Source: Paulinella micropora (Eukaryota; Cercozoa; Imbricatea; Euglyphida; Paulinellidae). From it: a DNA stretch of 64,000 nucleotides. The DNA lies in the NCBI GenBank assembly GCA_019918135.1, contig WBZZ01005849.1, positions 301,501 through 365,500 of the forward strand. The letters are read 5' to 3'. Positions within the stretch are counted from its first letter, which is position 1. Each line of letters begins with the position of its first letter. The position numbers were made by a program, and so were the translations under genes. Below are positions 39,203 through 47,891 of the stretch, piece by piece. The notes beneath the pieces were generated by a model. The model made no database searches. It was not told the origin of the DNA and saw only the letters and a program-made list of their open reading frames with translations.

Positions 39203-39913
39203 TTAGAACATGTGCACTTGGTCCTTGCTGCGCCAAAGCACCAGATACGCAAGGGCCAGAACGCACGTGACAAACAGCAGCAAGAATAGTATTACGAGGC
39301 AGCAGCCCTTATTTTTTAAGGTGGGACCTGGCTGATAGTGCTCTTGCTGAGAGTTCGAATCGTTGTATGGTTTAAATAGGCAACAAAAACAACACGTGTA
39401 CACAACAGTCAGGAGCAGAAAGAACAAGCAGCTGATCCCTACGTTGCGGGTTCTGTGGTAATCCTCGCTGCACACGATGAAGGGCGTGTAGTCAGTGATG
39501 CAAGGGAGGAGCCCCAAACAGGCATAGCAGACTACGTCGAAGCTCAGCATGACCTCGGACCACTTTTGGCGCCGTAGCCATAGCTTGCTCTCGTACAAGA
39601 TATTATCTTCGCTATTCCCGGTGTAGCGACGTTCTAATAGGCCATCCCTAAGGCCATAGGGCCACGCCTTCAGTTCGGCGTGGAATTCCCATTCTGGTTG
39701 TTGGCAAGACTTCCGGCGTGTGACCACACCGGCCAGCTTGACAAGATCGCAATCCGGAAACTCCGCAAAGGGCTGGACCTTAAACACGTTTACACGATCT
39801 TTCGGCTTGGAGAGTGTCAACGAGTGCGTATGATTGTTCTGCAGGGATGCAATCTGATTTCTATAAAATGAGCTGGCCCCAGCAATCCCAAGAAAATGCA
39901 ACAGCACCAGCAT
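39203..39913 (-). CDS. Membrane glycoprotein, family member 1
   Basis: An ATG at 39913 gives 236 residues with a signal peptide (MLVLLHFLGIAGASS). The ectodomain (about 16-155) has an NHT sequon and several Cys. A helix near 160-185 (LFFLLLTVVYTCCFCCLF) and a second near 205-230 flank a short loop with PYNDSNSQQ. A TATA box lies about 75 bases upstream of the ATG. It is about 60-70% identical by eye to the protein at 42303-43028, and both begin in nearly identical DNA. The topology suggests a virion or cell-surface protein. No known fold was recognised. Confidence 0.75.
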   Translation of the reverse strand: MLVLLHFLGIAGASSFYRNQIASLQNNHTHSLTLSKPKDRVNVFKVQPFAEFPDCDLVKLAGVVTRRKSCQQPEWEFHAELKAWPYGLRDGLLERRYTGNSEDNILYESKLWLRRQKWSEVMLSFDVVCYACLGLLPCITDYTPFIVCSEDYHRTRNVGISCLFFLLLTVVYTCCFCCLFKPYNDSNSQQEHYQPGPTLKNKGCCLVILFLLLFVTCVLALAYLVLWRSKDQVHMF

Positions 39914-39983
39914 GGCGGATCTTGCTGACAACAAGCCCGCTAGGTTCTGTTGTACTCTTTGTGTTGTGTTTTTCTCTTATTGC

Positions 39984-39992
39984 TTTATATAC
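39984..39992 (-). promoter_or_regulatory. TATA box for glycoprotein member 1
   Basis: TATATAAAG on the minus strand, about 72-80 bases before the ATG at 39913. The same element precedes member 2 at about 43099-43108. Confidence 0.6.
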
Positions 39993-40129
39993 AGAGCAAC
40001 TGCTCTGTATAGGCAAAGACCCCTCTCTCGCATCCTCCCTTGCTCCCTCAGCCCCATTCTGAGGCGATAGCTTTGCAATCCGCGCAAGCGGGCTTGTATT
40101 CGAGCTTCTCCTGTACCAACCCGGGACGG

Positions 40130-40330
40130 GCTCGAAGGATCATGACGACCAGCCTCCTGCCAAGGAGCTGGTGGTTGCACTTGTCACCCAGAAACTGGCT
40201 GACACACTAAAAAACCTTGATCCATTATCAATCTCGCAATCGTCGTCGTCGTCACCAGACGGGTTTCAAGGTTGTCTTCCCAGCCCTAAGCCGCCGAGCT
40301 TTTGTCGCGCGCTGGGCAGGAAAAGGGGGG
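40130..40330 (+). pseudogene. Partial copy of the 41521 gene
   Basis: The plus strand reads DPLSISQSSSSSPDGFQGCLPSPK, split here as LDPLSISQSS and PDGFQGCLPSPKP, matching the C-terminal half of the 41521-41949 protein. It lacks the repeat region and runs into G/C-run palindromes (40325-40347, 40356-40382). Confidence 0.6.
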
Positions 40331-40534
40331 AGGGTGCCCCCCCCCTGGCACAAGAGGGGGGGGGGCGCCCCCCCCCCCCCCCTGCGCGAGGAGCACCCAA
40401 GGTCACCGCACGTTACCAGGCCACAATTTGTTTGATTTTCGTTTTTTGAAGAAGGGGGCGGGGTGCGCTGACCCTCCCCTTTTTTTCTTGTGTGCGTCTA
40501 TCTCTCATGCCCCCCCCCCCCCCCCCCTTGGCAG

Positions 40535-41101
40535 ATGATGATGGATTTCGCGGAGGAGCCTTCTCCCAAGAAGCTCAAGGTCGAGAGCGAGCCGCCCACT
40601 TCTTGGGAGCTGTCTCCCAACTCAGACCCAGCCGTCGTCGATTCTGAGAGCCCTGCACGCGCTTATGGCACAGTAGCACCACCGTACGACCCGCTGCTGT
40701 GTGGGCTGGAGCCTCTAGCCACGACGCCGCCGTCGTCGGAGGCTGACACCGCCAGCGCGGCCTTGCTCAAGGACTTGGAGCGAGTTTCTAGCGTGTTAGA
40801 CAAAATCAAAGCTGAGCTACGCTCAGGACCATACAAAGAGCACATGGCTCCCAGGCCCAAGGCTCTGACGGAGTGGGTCGGGTCTAAGCAAGGGACAGTG
40901 CGCGCCGAAGACCCAAGGGCGACGCACGTAGAGAAAGACATTTGGCGCGTGAATAACAGCCTGGTGCTGATCAGTTACGCACTGGCCAGGCGGCGCATCG
41001 ATGAACGCCCCTATGGCAATTGCATTACTCCTCTTCCCAAACAGAGCTTGGGCAGCCAGCCGCTGGAGCGAGCGAGCGGCCGTAAACTTGATTTTCAATA
41101 A
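40535..41101 (+). CDS. Hypothetical protein with possible nuclear signal
   Basis: The ATG at 40535 follows a long C run. The protein has 188 residues, with a basic PKKLKVE near residue 11 that resembles an SV40-type nuclear localisation signal in an acidic, Pro/Ser-rich N-terminus. The second half is helical (LLKDLERVSSVLDKIKAEL). Its last 40 residues recur as a broken copy at about 41945-42030. No family was recognised. Confidence 0.6.
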   Translation: MMMDFAEEPSPKKLKVESEPPTSWELSPNSDPAVVDSESPARAYGTVAPPYDPLLCGLEPLATTPPSSEADTASAALLKDLERVSSVLDKIKAELRSGPYKEHMAPRPKALTEWVGSKQGTVRAEDPRATHVEKDIWRVNNSLVLISYALARRRIDERPYGNCITPLPKQSLGSQPLERASGRKLDFQ

Positions 41102-41324
41102 AAATCCAGCCTGCTTGCGCGGGCAGAGGCAAGCAAGCGCAAGCGGTTTTTTTGTATTAAATTCATTTACTTCCCTGCAAACTAGTGCGAGCACTCTGCC
41201 GGCCCCGGAGGCCGGCAGAGTGACTAGAAGGAAAGAAGAGGGACGCGGCCTCCCCCCCCCCCCCTCTCTCTCTCTGATAATATTTCCGGCACCGGCAGGA
41301 GCCGGAATATAACAAGAAAGTAAA

Positions 41325-41447
41325 GGTCGCTGCCGGTGCTAGCTGGTATAATTGTGGTCGCTGTCGGTGCTAGCTGGTATAATTGTGGTCGCTGCCGGTG
41401 CTAGCTGGTATAATTGTGGTCGCTGCCGGTGCTAGCTGGTATAATAC
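41325..41447. repeat. 31-bp tandem repeat, four copies
   Basis: Four units starting at 41325 with period 31, each containing CGGTGCTAGCTGGTATAAT. TATAAT in each unit could act as a repeated promoter-like element upstream of the 41521 gene; no evidence of activity. Confidence 0.85.
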
Positions 41448-41520
41448 AAGCTAGCACACTTATATTCTTGTGTACTAGGGAAAATCTCAAGACAGCACGA
41501 TCCTCACCACGCCGCGGCTG

Positions 41521-41949
41521 ATGATGCGACGCGTCCAGGCGAAACTCGGCTCTGCTCAGCTTGCCAAGAGCCAAGCTAAAGCAGAGCCAGACGAACGTGA
41601 GAGCCAAGCTAAAGCAGAGCCAGACGAACGTGAGAGCCAAGCTAAAGCAGAGCCAGACGAACGTGAGAGCCAAGCTAAAGCAGAGCCAGACGAACGTGAG
41701 GTGGACTCGAAGGAGGATCATGACGACGACCAGCCTGTTACACTGAGCCTACCGGTTGCATCTATCAGCCAAAAACTGCAAAAACTAAGAAACCTTGATC
41801 CATTATCAATCTTGCAATCGTCGTCGTCACCAGACGGGTTTCAAGGTTGTCTTCCCAGTCCTAAACCGCAGAGCTTCTGTCGCCCTTTGACGACGGATCC
41901 TCCACCAAGGCGTTTTCCTTCCAAGAGCTTGCCATCGTTGGAGTGCTGA
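41521..41949 (+). CDS. Small repeat-containing protein
   Basis: An ATG at 41521 gives 142 residues: a short basic start, four perfect copies of an 11-residue charged unit (ESQAKAEPDER) from a 33-bp repeat (41568-41699), then a Ser-rich tail with LDPLSILQSS and PDGFQGCLPSPKP. The tail is duplicated at 40130-40330. Function unknown. Confidence 0.55.
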   Translation: MMRRVQAKLGSAQLAKSQAKAEPDERESQAKAEPDERESQAKAEPDERESQAKAEPDEREVDSKEDHDDDQPVTLSLPVASISQKLQKLRNLDPLSILQSSSSPDGFQGCLPSPKPQSFCRPLTTDPPPRRFPSKSLPSLEC

Positions 41950-42302
41950 TCAGTTACGCACTGGCCTGGCCCCTATGACAATTGCCCAAGCTCTGCCAGC
42001 CGCTGGAGCGGCCTCCTCTCAGCGGTTTGACTTTTTAAAAATTAAATTCATTTGCTTCCCTGCAAACTAGTGCGAACCCAAAACCCGGCTCGACCTTGAG
42101 CTCAGTTTGACTGCGAGGAGCCTTGCACCGTCTCGTATGCTATCAAAGTATTCTGTGTCACCAAAACCGCGGGAGGCTTCATGTTTTTTTTATTACTGTG
42201 TGGTTTCCTTGCTTACGCTTCTCCTCCTTCGTGTGTGTCGGGCATCGTGCGGATAACTCTGCTCGCGGTCCCGATTGATTGATTGATTGATTGTGGCCTG
42301 GT
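41950..42302. other. Remnants of duplicated genes
   Basis: 41945-42030 resembles the C-terminal end of the 40535 gene with deletions. About 42055-42090 contains GCAAACTAGTGCGAAC, a scrap of the primase-helicase C-terminal domain (compare 33558). The same scrap is at 41175. No intact gene. Confidence 0.6.
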
Positions 42303-43028
42303 TTACAACATGTGCACTTTGTTCTTGGTTAGCCAAAGCCCTATATACGCAAAAGCCAGAATCACCGTGACAAGCGCCAGCCAGAATACGAGGCAACAGC
42401 CCGTGTCTTCTAATGTTGGACCTGCCTGAGAGTTAGAATCTCTGTATGGTTTTGGTTCAGGTAGGGAAGAAAACCAACACGTGTACACAACAGTCAGGAG
42501 CAGAAAGAACAAGCAGCTGATCCCTACGTTGCGGGTTCTGTTGTAATCCTCGCTGCACACGATAAAGGGCGTGTAGTCAATGGTGCAAGTGCTGGGCCCC
42601 CAACCGGCTTTGCAAACTACGTCGAAGCTCAGCGTGATCTCGGACCACTTTTGGCGCCGTAGCTTGACATTGCTCCTGTACAAAATATTATCTTTCATCG
42701 TCTCGGTATCGGTATAGCGATTTGCGAATGTGCGATCCTTGATTGGTTTGGGGGTGTGCCACGCTTTCGGGTCGGTGTGGAATTCCCATTCTGGGAATTC
42801 GGAAGACTGCCGGAGTGTGACCACGCCGGCCAGCTTGACAAAAGCGCAATCCGGAAACTCGACAAAGGGCTGGACCTTAAAAGCGTTTGCGCGCCCCCCC
42901 GACGCGGAGAGTGTCAGCGAGTGCGTGTGATTGCTCTGCGTCGTCATTAGCAGCTCTACAATCTTGTCTCTATAAGAATGTCCTGAGCTGGCTCCAGCAG
43001 TCACAAGAAAATGCAACAGCACCAGCAT
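42303..43028 (-). CDS. Membrane glycoprotein, family member 2
   Basis: An ATG at 43028 gives 241 residues with a signal peptide (MLVLLHFLVTAGASS), an ectodomain with an NHT sequon, helix 1 (LFFLLLTVVYTCWF) and helix 2 near the C-terminus. The motif RRQKWSEITLSFDVVC is shared with member 1 and, in a diverged form, with the broken 4511 gene. A TATA box lies about 70-80 bases upstream. The surrounding DNA repeats the area around member 1 but in another order. Confidence 0.75.
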   Translation of the reverse strand: MLVLLHFLVTAGASSGHSYRDKIVELLMTTQSNHTHSLTLSASGGRANAFKVQPFVEFPDCAFVKLAGVVTLRQSSEFPEWEFHTDPKAWHTPKPIKDRTFANRYTDTETMKDNILYRSNVKLRRQKWSEITLSFDVVCKAGWGPSTCTIDYTPFIVCSEDYNRTRNVGISCLFFLLLTVVYTCWFSSLPEPKPYRDSNSQAGPTLEDTGCCLVFWLALVTVILAFAYIGLWLTKNKVHML

Positions 43029-43592
43029 GGCGGATCTTGCTGACAAGCCCGCTAGGTTCTGTTGTACTCTTTGTGTTGTTTTTCCTCTTAATATTGCTGT
43101 ATATATACAGAGCAACTCCAAAAAGGCAAAGACCCCTCCCTCTCGCATCCTCAAAAGGCAAAGACCCCTCCCTCTCGCATCCTCCCTTGCTCCCTGCGGG
43201 CGATTACACACGCCCGCAGGGGAGAAATGCTCACCAGAAGAGGACAATGGATAACAAATATTCATTAGTTATCATAGTACATGAAAAATCAGTCTCTCAT
43301 TAAAATTCGTTGTTGCAGCCCTGGTCGATTTCTCGTGTCCAGTTTACCCATGGCGTCGACACGACCGTTGCTTTTTTTGCTAGCAATAGACAGCTCTTTG
43401 CAAAAAAGGCAAATCTGCTAGGGCTGATTCGGGAGGGGGGAAGGAAGGAGGGAGGAAGACGGGAAGGGCTCTCTCCCCCCCCCCCCTTTTTTTTTCGCCC
43501 TCTCTAGTTCCCCCCGCACCATCCTCCGCTCTTCTCCCCCCCCCTTAGTTGCCAAACACAAGAGTAAATCAAGACAGGCACAGAAAACCGAC
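43029..43592. other. Intergenic region with tandem repeat and gene scraps
   Basis: A 32-bp tandem repeat (43121-43184) lies in the leader of member 2. At 43195-43330, GCGGGCGATTACACACG and the following 100 bases match the stop region and 3' flank of the primase-helicase copies (compare 36808-36970). C/T runs (43470-43550) precede the kinase-like gene at 43593. Confidence 0.6.
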
Positions 43593-44867
43593 ATGAGCGA
43601 CATGAGTGACTTGAATGTCTTCAGCCCGCGCAAACGGGCCGAGCTGGACACGGAGCAGACGCGGCTGCTGTGCGAGCGGTTGCGCGGCTGGGAGTGGGTC
43701 GGGAGTGGTCGGCAGGGACACGTGTTTCGCGACCCATTGTGCAGGAGCGTGGTCTGCAAAGTGACTTGTGACCCGCGGGGGAACCAGGCGCGAGGCTACA
43801 GGCGCCTGCAGAACCTAGGCGCGGGCCCGCGCCTGCTGGCCGTCTGGCGGCTAAACGCAAGAGGGGTGCGTCAGGCTCTCGGGGGGCATGCCCAGCCCGC
43901 TGCGCGGGCTGGATGGGAGAGAAGGGGGGGCGCGGGGGGCATGCCCCCCGAATTGCAAAGGGCACTGGAGGCCTGCGCGCAGCCCGGTGCGCGCTGCCCC
44001 AGCGTCTTGTTTCTGGAGGGCTTTACGACGTCGCTGGCCCAGCTGTTGCTGTTGGACGATGGCGCGGACGGGCCAGCAGTAGATTGGGGGCGGTTCTGGG
44101 AGTGTTTGCAGGACTGCCTGGGCAAGCTAGTCGACGGGGGGGTGTTCTGTCTGGACCTATCGCCAGCCAACGTGTTGCTGGACCTGGCGGAGGGCGACGG
44201 CCGCCCCGTGCGCGCGTCTGTGACGGATGCGGGCGAGAACACGCTCGTCGAGTTGTGCGTCGGACCCGGGGAACGGCAGGTGGCGATCGACGCCATGATC
44301 CTGTACCTATCGTGCTGCTCGCCGCCGGCGCTGCTCGAGCACCTTCCAGCCCGCGCAGCTGGCTGGTTAGCGTGGAGGTTCCTGAGCAGGCGCGTGCTGC
44401 AGACGCACCCCGGTTTTTGGCGCTACTACACGGCCTGGTGCCTGCCCAACCACCAGGCGGCGGTGGCCGCCCCGCTGCTTAAGCTGGTCCGCGGGCTGGT
44501 TCTGCCCGCCCGACCAGGCGACTGCCCGCGCGTGCCCGAGCTGGGCCCTGTTTTTTCCACTTTTATAAAACCATACTGGCACGCTCACCCACGCCTTGCA
44601 CACATGTTCCACCATAACACTGCCCAGCCTGAGCCCGGAAAGCATGCCCAGCCCGCGCATGCGCGGGCTGGCGTCTTGCTAGCATGGCTGTGTTTTTTGT
44701 TCTGTTCCGCCCGGCTCGTGGGCGCGCCCGGCCTCATGCACGCCTACGCCGTCGTCGACGCCGTTGCGGGCTGCGCTGGGGAGCAGGCCCAGCGACGGCC
44801 CAGCACTTGCATGCTTGTGAACGCTGCCGGGGCACACATTCTCCGGGCCGGAAGGCGCTGCTCATAA
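43593..44867 (+). CDS. Protein-kinase-like protein with C-terminal membrane helix
   Basis: An ATG at 43593 gives 424 residues. Kinase motifs appear in order: glycine loop GSGRQGHVF (about 37-45), SVVCKVT with the expected lysine (about 52-58), catalytic loop CLDLSPANVLLD (about 184-195, with Asp and Asn kept) and DAGE (about 211-214) in place of DFG. A hydrophobic helix (VLLAWLCFLFCSARLVG) lies near 361-377. The helix may anchor it to a membrane. The palindromic module 43880-43950 sits in frame between the small and large lobes and adds about 24 Gly/Ala/Pro-rich residues. Substrate unknown. Related in motif style to the gene at 1-1091. Confidence 0.7.
   Translation: MSDMSDLNVFSPRKRAELDTEQTRLLCERLRGWEWVGSGRQGHVFRDPLCRSVVCKVTCDPRGNQARGYRRLQNLGAGPRLLAVWRLNARGVRQALGGHAQPAARAGWERRGGAGGMPPELQRALEACAQPGARCPSVLFLEGFTTSLAQLLLLDDGADGPAVDWGRFWECLQDCLGKLVDGGVFCLDLSPANVLLDLAEGDGRPVRASVTDAGENTLVELCVGPGERQVAIDAMILYLSCCSPPALLEHLPARAAGWLAWRFLSRRVLQTHPGFWRYYTAWCLPNHQAAVAAPLLKLVRGLVLPARPGDCPRVPELGPVFSTFIKPYWHAHPRLAHMFHHNTAQPEPGKHAQPAHARAGVLLAWLCFLFCSARLVGAPGLMHAYAVVDAVAGCAGEQAQRRPSTCMLVNAAGAHILRAGRRCS
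43880..43950. repeat. Palindromic module, copy D (in frame)
   Basis: CGGGGGGCATGCCC, then AGCCCGCTGCGCGGGCT, a G-run with CGC, and GGGGGGCATGCCCCCC. It keeps the kinase-like frame open. Confidence 0.8.
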
Positions 44868-45039
44868 AATATAAATCTATATGCTACAAGGGCACAGAGA
44901 AGAAAGAAAAGGAAGGGGGGGGGGGAAGAGGAGGGGAGGGAGAGAAGAGGAGCTGGGCCGGGGTGAGTGAGGGAGGGGGGGGGGGGGAAGGGGGGGCGGC
45001 AGAGGAAGGGGGCTGCAAAGCACATTCCTTTGGGGGATT

Positions 45040-45050
45040 CATATAAAAAA
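45040..45050 (+). promoter_or_regulatory. TATA box for the 45063 gene
   Basis: CATATAAAAAA lies 13-23 bases upstream of the ATG at 45063, after a long G-rich tract (44915-45010). Confidence 0.55.
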
Positions 45051-45062
45051 GAGAAAAGAGAT

Positions 45063-46205
45063 ATGGGCGCCAAGAATTCCAGGAGCTCCGGAAAGCCACA
45101 CAAAGCGACCGAGCAAGAAAAACAAACTGACTCATCGGATGACAAAAGCTCTTCTTCAGGAGAGAAACATTGGACGGCGTTTGAAAATCCGTCGGAGGCG
45201 GTAACAAAGTTCGCAGCCTATTTCAAATGGAAACCACCAGCTGATGGCAAAACTGCGATGCACATACTACAGAAGTCTCGGCATATCACCGTCACATTCA
45301 AACATTCCGAGATTTTCGTTTGTCGCAACAGAGCCAGTACCACTGGGAAAAGGCCTGTAGATATGATACTCGTAGTTCAGGGTGAGAACGCTGAGGAGTA
45401 CTTTAACTCCCTAAAAGAGTACACATGGACTTTTAAAGATGTTACAAGCCCAGTCATGCAGCAGCGCGCGTTGCTTCCGTATGACTGGGCACTTATCCGC
45501 GCGGAGGCAGAGGAGAAGCAGTTAATGGTTGGCTTTGAGCTGGACGAAGATCTGCCTATGGCGGACGGACAGAAGTTTTGGCATAGTAAATCAGAGAATA
45601 AGCAGATGGTCCGTATTATGCTGAGCGCACTTTGGTCGACGGCGCTGTCCTTGGCAGATTTACTCCGGCGTCAGTCAGGTTCCTCTATAGCCCTCGAAAG
45701 TGTTTCTGGCGAATTTCTGGTCTGGATATCGCCCGAGCCCCCGCAAGACCAGGAAGCCGAGCCGACTGCTGTGAAGCCTACTGAACAAGAAACGGAGGAG
45801 AAGGAGAAGGAGGCTCCGAACGGTGCTTTTTTATTAGCGCGTTACAAGCTTTGCCAATGCGAAGACAACAAGAAATACCTCCCCAAGGCAGTTGCTGCGA
45901 ATGCCTCGCTGCAGTGGTCCCTTTTCGCAATTCTGTTGACTGGTATCAATCGGAATCAAAACACACGTAGCGATCAGGAGCCTTCTACAGACGTGTTTGA
46001 GAAGGCTCTTCGCGAGTTTATGGATACCACCATGGGCTCGCAACCAAAGCAAGAACAAGATTCTTTAATAGAGGCGATCAATCTGCTGCAGGAGTGGACC
46101 AAAGTTGAAAAAACAGGCGAATTTCATGATCTTGCCCAAAATGCACAGGTAATTTTAGGTAGAAGGGGAACGTCACCGAACGAAGAACATCTCGAAGAGG
46201 TCTGA
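45063..46205 (+). CDS. Hypothetical protein with N-myristoylation signal
   Basis: An ATG at 45063 starts MGAKNSRSSGK, a good match to the N-myristoylation pattern (Gly2, small residue at 6, basic residues following). The protein has 380 residues with a Ser/Lys/Asp-rich N-terminus, then a globular part, an acidic Pro/Glu linker (about 225-255) and a helical end. No known catalytic motif. If modified, it would sit on the inner face of a membrane. It has lower GC than many neighbours. Intact frame with a TATA box. Confidence 0.7.
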   Translation: MGAKNSRSSGKPHKATEQEKQTDSSDDKSSSSGEKHWTAFENPSEAVTKFAAYFKWKPPADGKTAMHILQKSRHITVTFKHSEIFVCRNRASTTGKRPVDMILVVQGENAEEYFNSLKEYTWTFKDVTSPVMQQRALLPYDWALIRAEAEEKQLMVGFELDEDLPMADGQKFWHSKSENKQMVRIMLSALWSTALSLADLLRRQSGSSIALESVSGEFLVWISPEPPQDQEAEPTAVKPTEQETEEKEKEAPNGAFLLARYKLCQCEDNKKYLPKAVAANASLQWSLFAILLTGINRNQNTRSDQEPSTDVFEKALREFMDTTMGSQPKQEQDSLIEAINLLQEWTKVEKTGEFHDLAQNAQVILGRRGTSPNEEHLEEV

Positions 46206-46337
46206 GCCTACCTAGAAATTAAAAGAGATCTGCATACACGTCGAAAATTATAAAAGAAAAGGGTCCTGCTTGCCTTATAAATAAATGTTACCGGGAGAGA
46301 AAAAAAAGAATACCGAAACAGACGGAAGACGTCTTTG

Positions 46338-47516
46338 TCAACTTCTTGTAGCCAAGTCTTGGCTGCACTCAAAAGCAGAGTTTTCCCTAAAATCCCCTCC
46401 GCTATCTGTCGACGGCTCAAACGGCGCGTAGCTCTTGGTACCGCGTGTTGCGTGCAGGCGCCAGCCGCAGGGGCAGCTCAGCGCGCCCTGGCGCGTGCAC
46501 TGATTCGCCGTGCACAGCAGCACGCACGCCACCACCACCAGCAGCAACCAACGGAAGACCTCTTCCCACCAAAACACGGCGGCGGGCGTCTCCCAGGCAC
46601 GGGACGACGCGTGGTACGCGGTGCGCGGGCCCTCGAGGTACTCGCTGGTGTTGAGCACGTGCAGCCGCTCCGTCTGGCCCAGCACCTGCACTTTGTGCAC
46701 ACCCTCCCACCAAGCCTGTGCCAGGCGCGGGCTGCCTTCTGCGCCGGTCGGCGACGACGACGCGGCGGCCGACGAGCCGTCGAGGTTCTGCTCGCGCAAG
46801 ACCTGCGCCAAAGAATCGGCCAGGGCCTCGCGCTCGTCCAGCGGGTCCGAGAACGAGAAGTTGGCGCTCCAGACCCTGTCGTGCCACGGCAGCGCCAAGG
46901 ACGACATGTAGCGCAGCAGCACTAGGTACGGCATGCCCACTCGCTGCGGGTGGGCCGCCATCAACACCGGCAGCTCCGACAGAAAGTAGCTGGCCGGTAG
47001 ATAGCTGCCGTCCTCTTCCGGCTCCGGTGCTGGCAGCGGGAACTGCCCCTCCGACGACGACGGCGACGGCCACGTTGAGTTGGGTAAGAGCTCCAGCCCC
47101 AGGTCGGCATACACCCCTCCGCAGTGATGCAGCAGCACCAGCCCCGCCACCGCCCTCTTGTGCACGGGCGAGTCACCCAGCAGTCCGTAAAATTGGTGGA
47201 ACTCGCGGTACGCAGTAAAGATCAAGCAACTGATCTGCTGGTGCGGCCAGAGCAGGTGTTGCGCGTGGGGTAACAACGCGGAAAACGACAAGGAATAGTT
47301 CCACAGCTCGACTACACGATCGGGCGGCTCCTGCCCTAGGATGGCCACCTGATGCACGCACGCAAATGGCCGCGCAACACAACCCCGGCACTTCTCCAGC
47401 CACCCACTCAGAATCTTGGGGCAGGTGTACCTATTGGCTTCTTCCCACACGGCTGTGCCGTGTGGGAAGACGGTGACCAATGTCAGGACAGTCACGGTTA
47501 GAACTCTGGCCGCCAT
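46338..47516 (-). CDS. Secreted/membrane DXD-type glycosyltransferase relative
   Basis: An ATG at 47516 gives 392 residues. Residues 4-22 form a signal peptide or anchor. Near residue 132 HHCGGVYADLGLEL matches the core of the Gly_transf_sug/OCH1-type fold (usually GGxYxDxD); here the second Asp is Gly, so metal binding may be weakened. A hydrophobic helix lies near 325-345 (WLLLVVVACVLLCTA). There are several sequons. It would act in the secretory pathway, perhaps decorating the glycoproteins. A perfect hairpin (47441-47469, 13-base arms) lies in the coding sequence near the N-terminus. Confidence 0.65.
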   Translation of the reverse strand: MAARVLTVTVLTLVTVFPHGTAVWEEANRYTCPKILSGWLEKCRGCVARPFACVHQVAILGQEPPDRVVELWNYSLSFSALLPHAQHLLWPHQQISCLIFTAYREFHQFYGLLGDSPVHKRAVAGLVLLHHCGGVYADLGLELLPNSTWPSPSSSEGQFPLPAPEPEEDGSYLPASYFLSELPVLMAAHPQRVGMPYLVLLRYMSSLALPWHDRVWSANFSFSDPLDEREALADSLAQVLREQNLDGSSAAASSSPTGAEGSPRLAQAWWEGVHKVQVLGQTERLHVLNTSEYLEGPRTAYHASSRAWETPAAVFWWEEVFRWLLLVVVACVLLCTANQCTRQGALSCPCGWRLHATRGTKSYAPFEPSTDSGGDFRENSAFECSQDLATRS

Positions 47517-47891
47517 CTACGCTGGCCTTGGCAGATTCTCTCTTCCTTGGCCTTTACTAGCCAGGGAAGAGAGAGAGGAGGGTGGTATGCAAATGAGGGA
47601 GAGAGGGCAACACTGCCGCCCCCCCCCCCCTCTCACTGTGCCGCTAGCAGCTGCTGCTGGTGGGCGGATGTGGGAGGGGCACAAACGTTTTTTCCTTGCA
47701 TTAAAAAGAAATTAGTGTCTAAAAAAGGGGGCGTCACGGCAAATGCGGCAGACAGCCTGACATTATCAAAACCCCAATCTTATTTCTACTGTAACTCTTT
47801 ATGGCTGCGGCCAGTTATACAAGAGATCACCGAAGGGCTGGGCGCGACTCGCTGTCCAGCTCCCTCCAGCTCGCGCAGCGAACTGACCGGT
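47517..47891. other. Intergenic region
   Basis: An imperfect inverted repeat (CTCTCTTCC...GGAAGAGAG, about 47535-47578) lies next to the start of the minus-strand gene. A C10 run (47621-47630) and an AT-rich stretch follow. The frame of the next gene is open upstream through here but translates low-complexity sequence. Confidence 0.45.
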
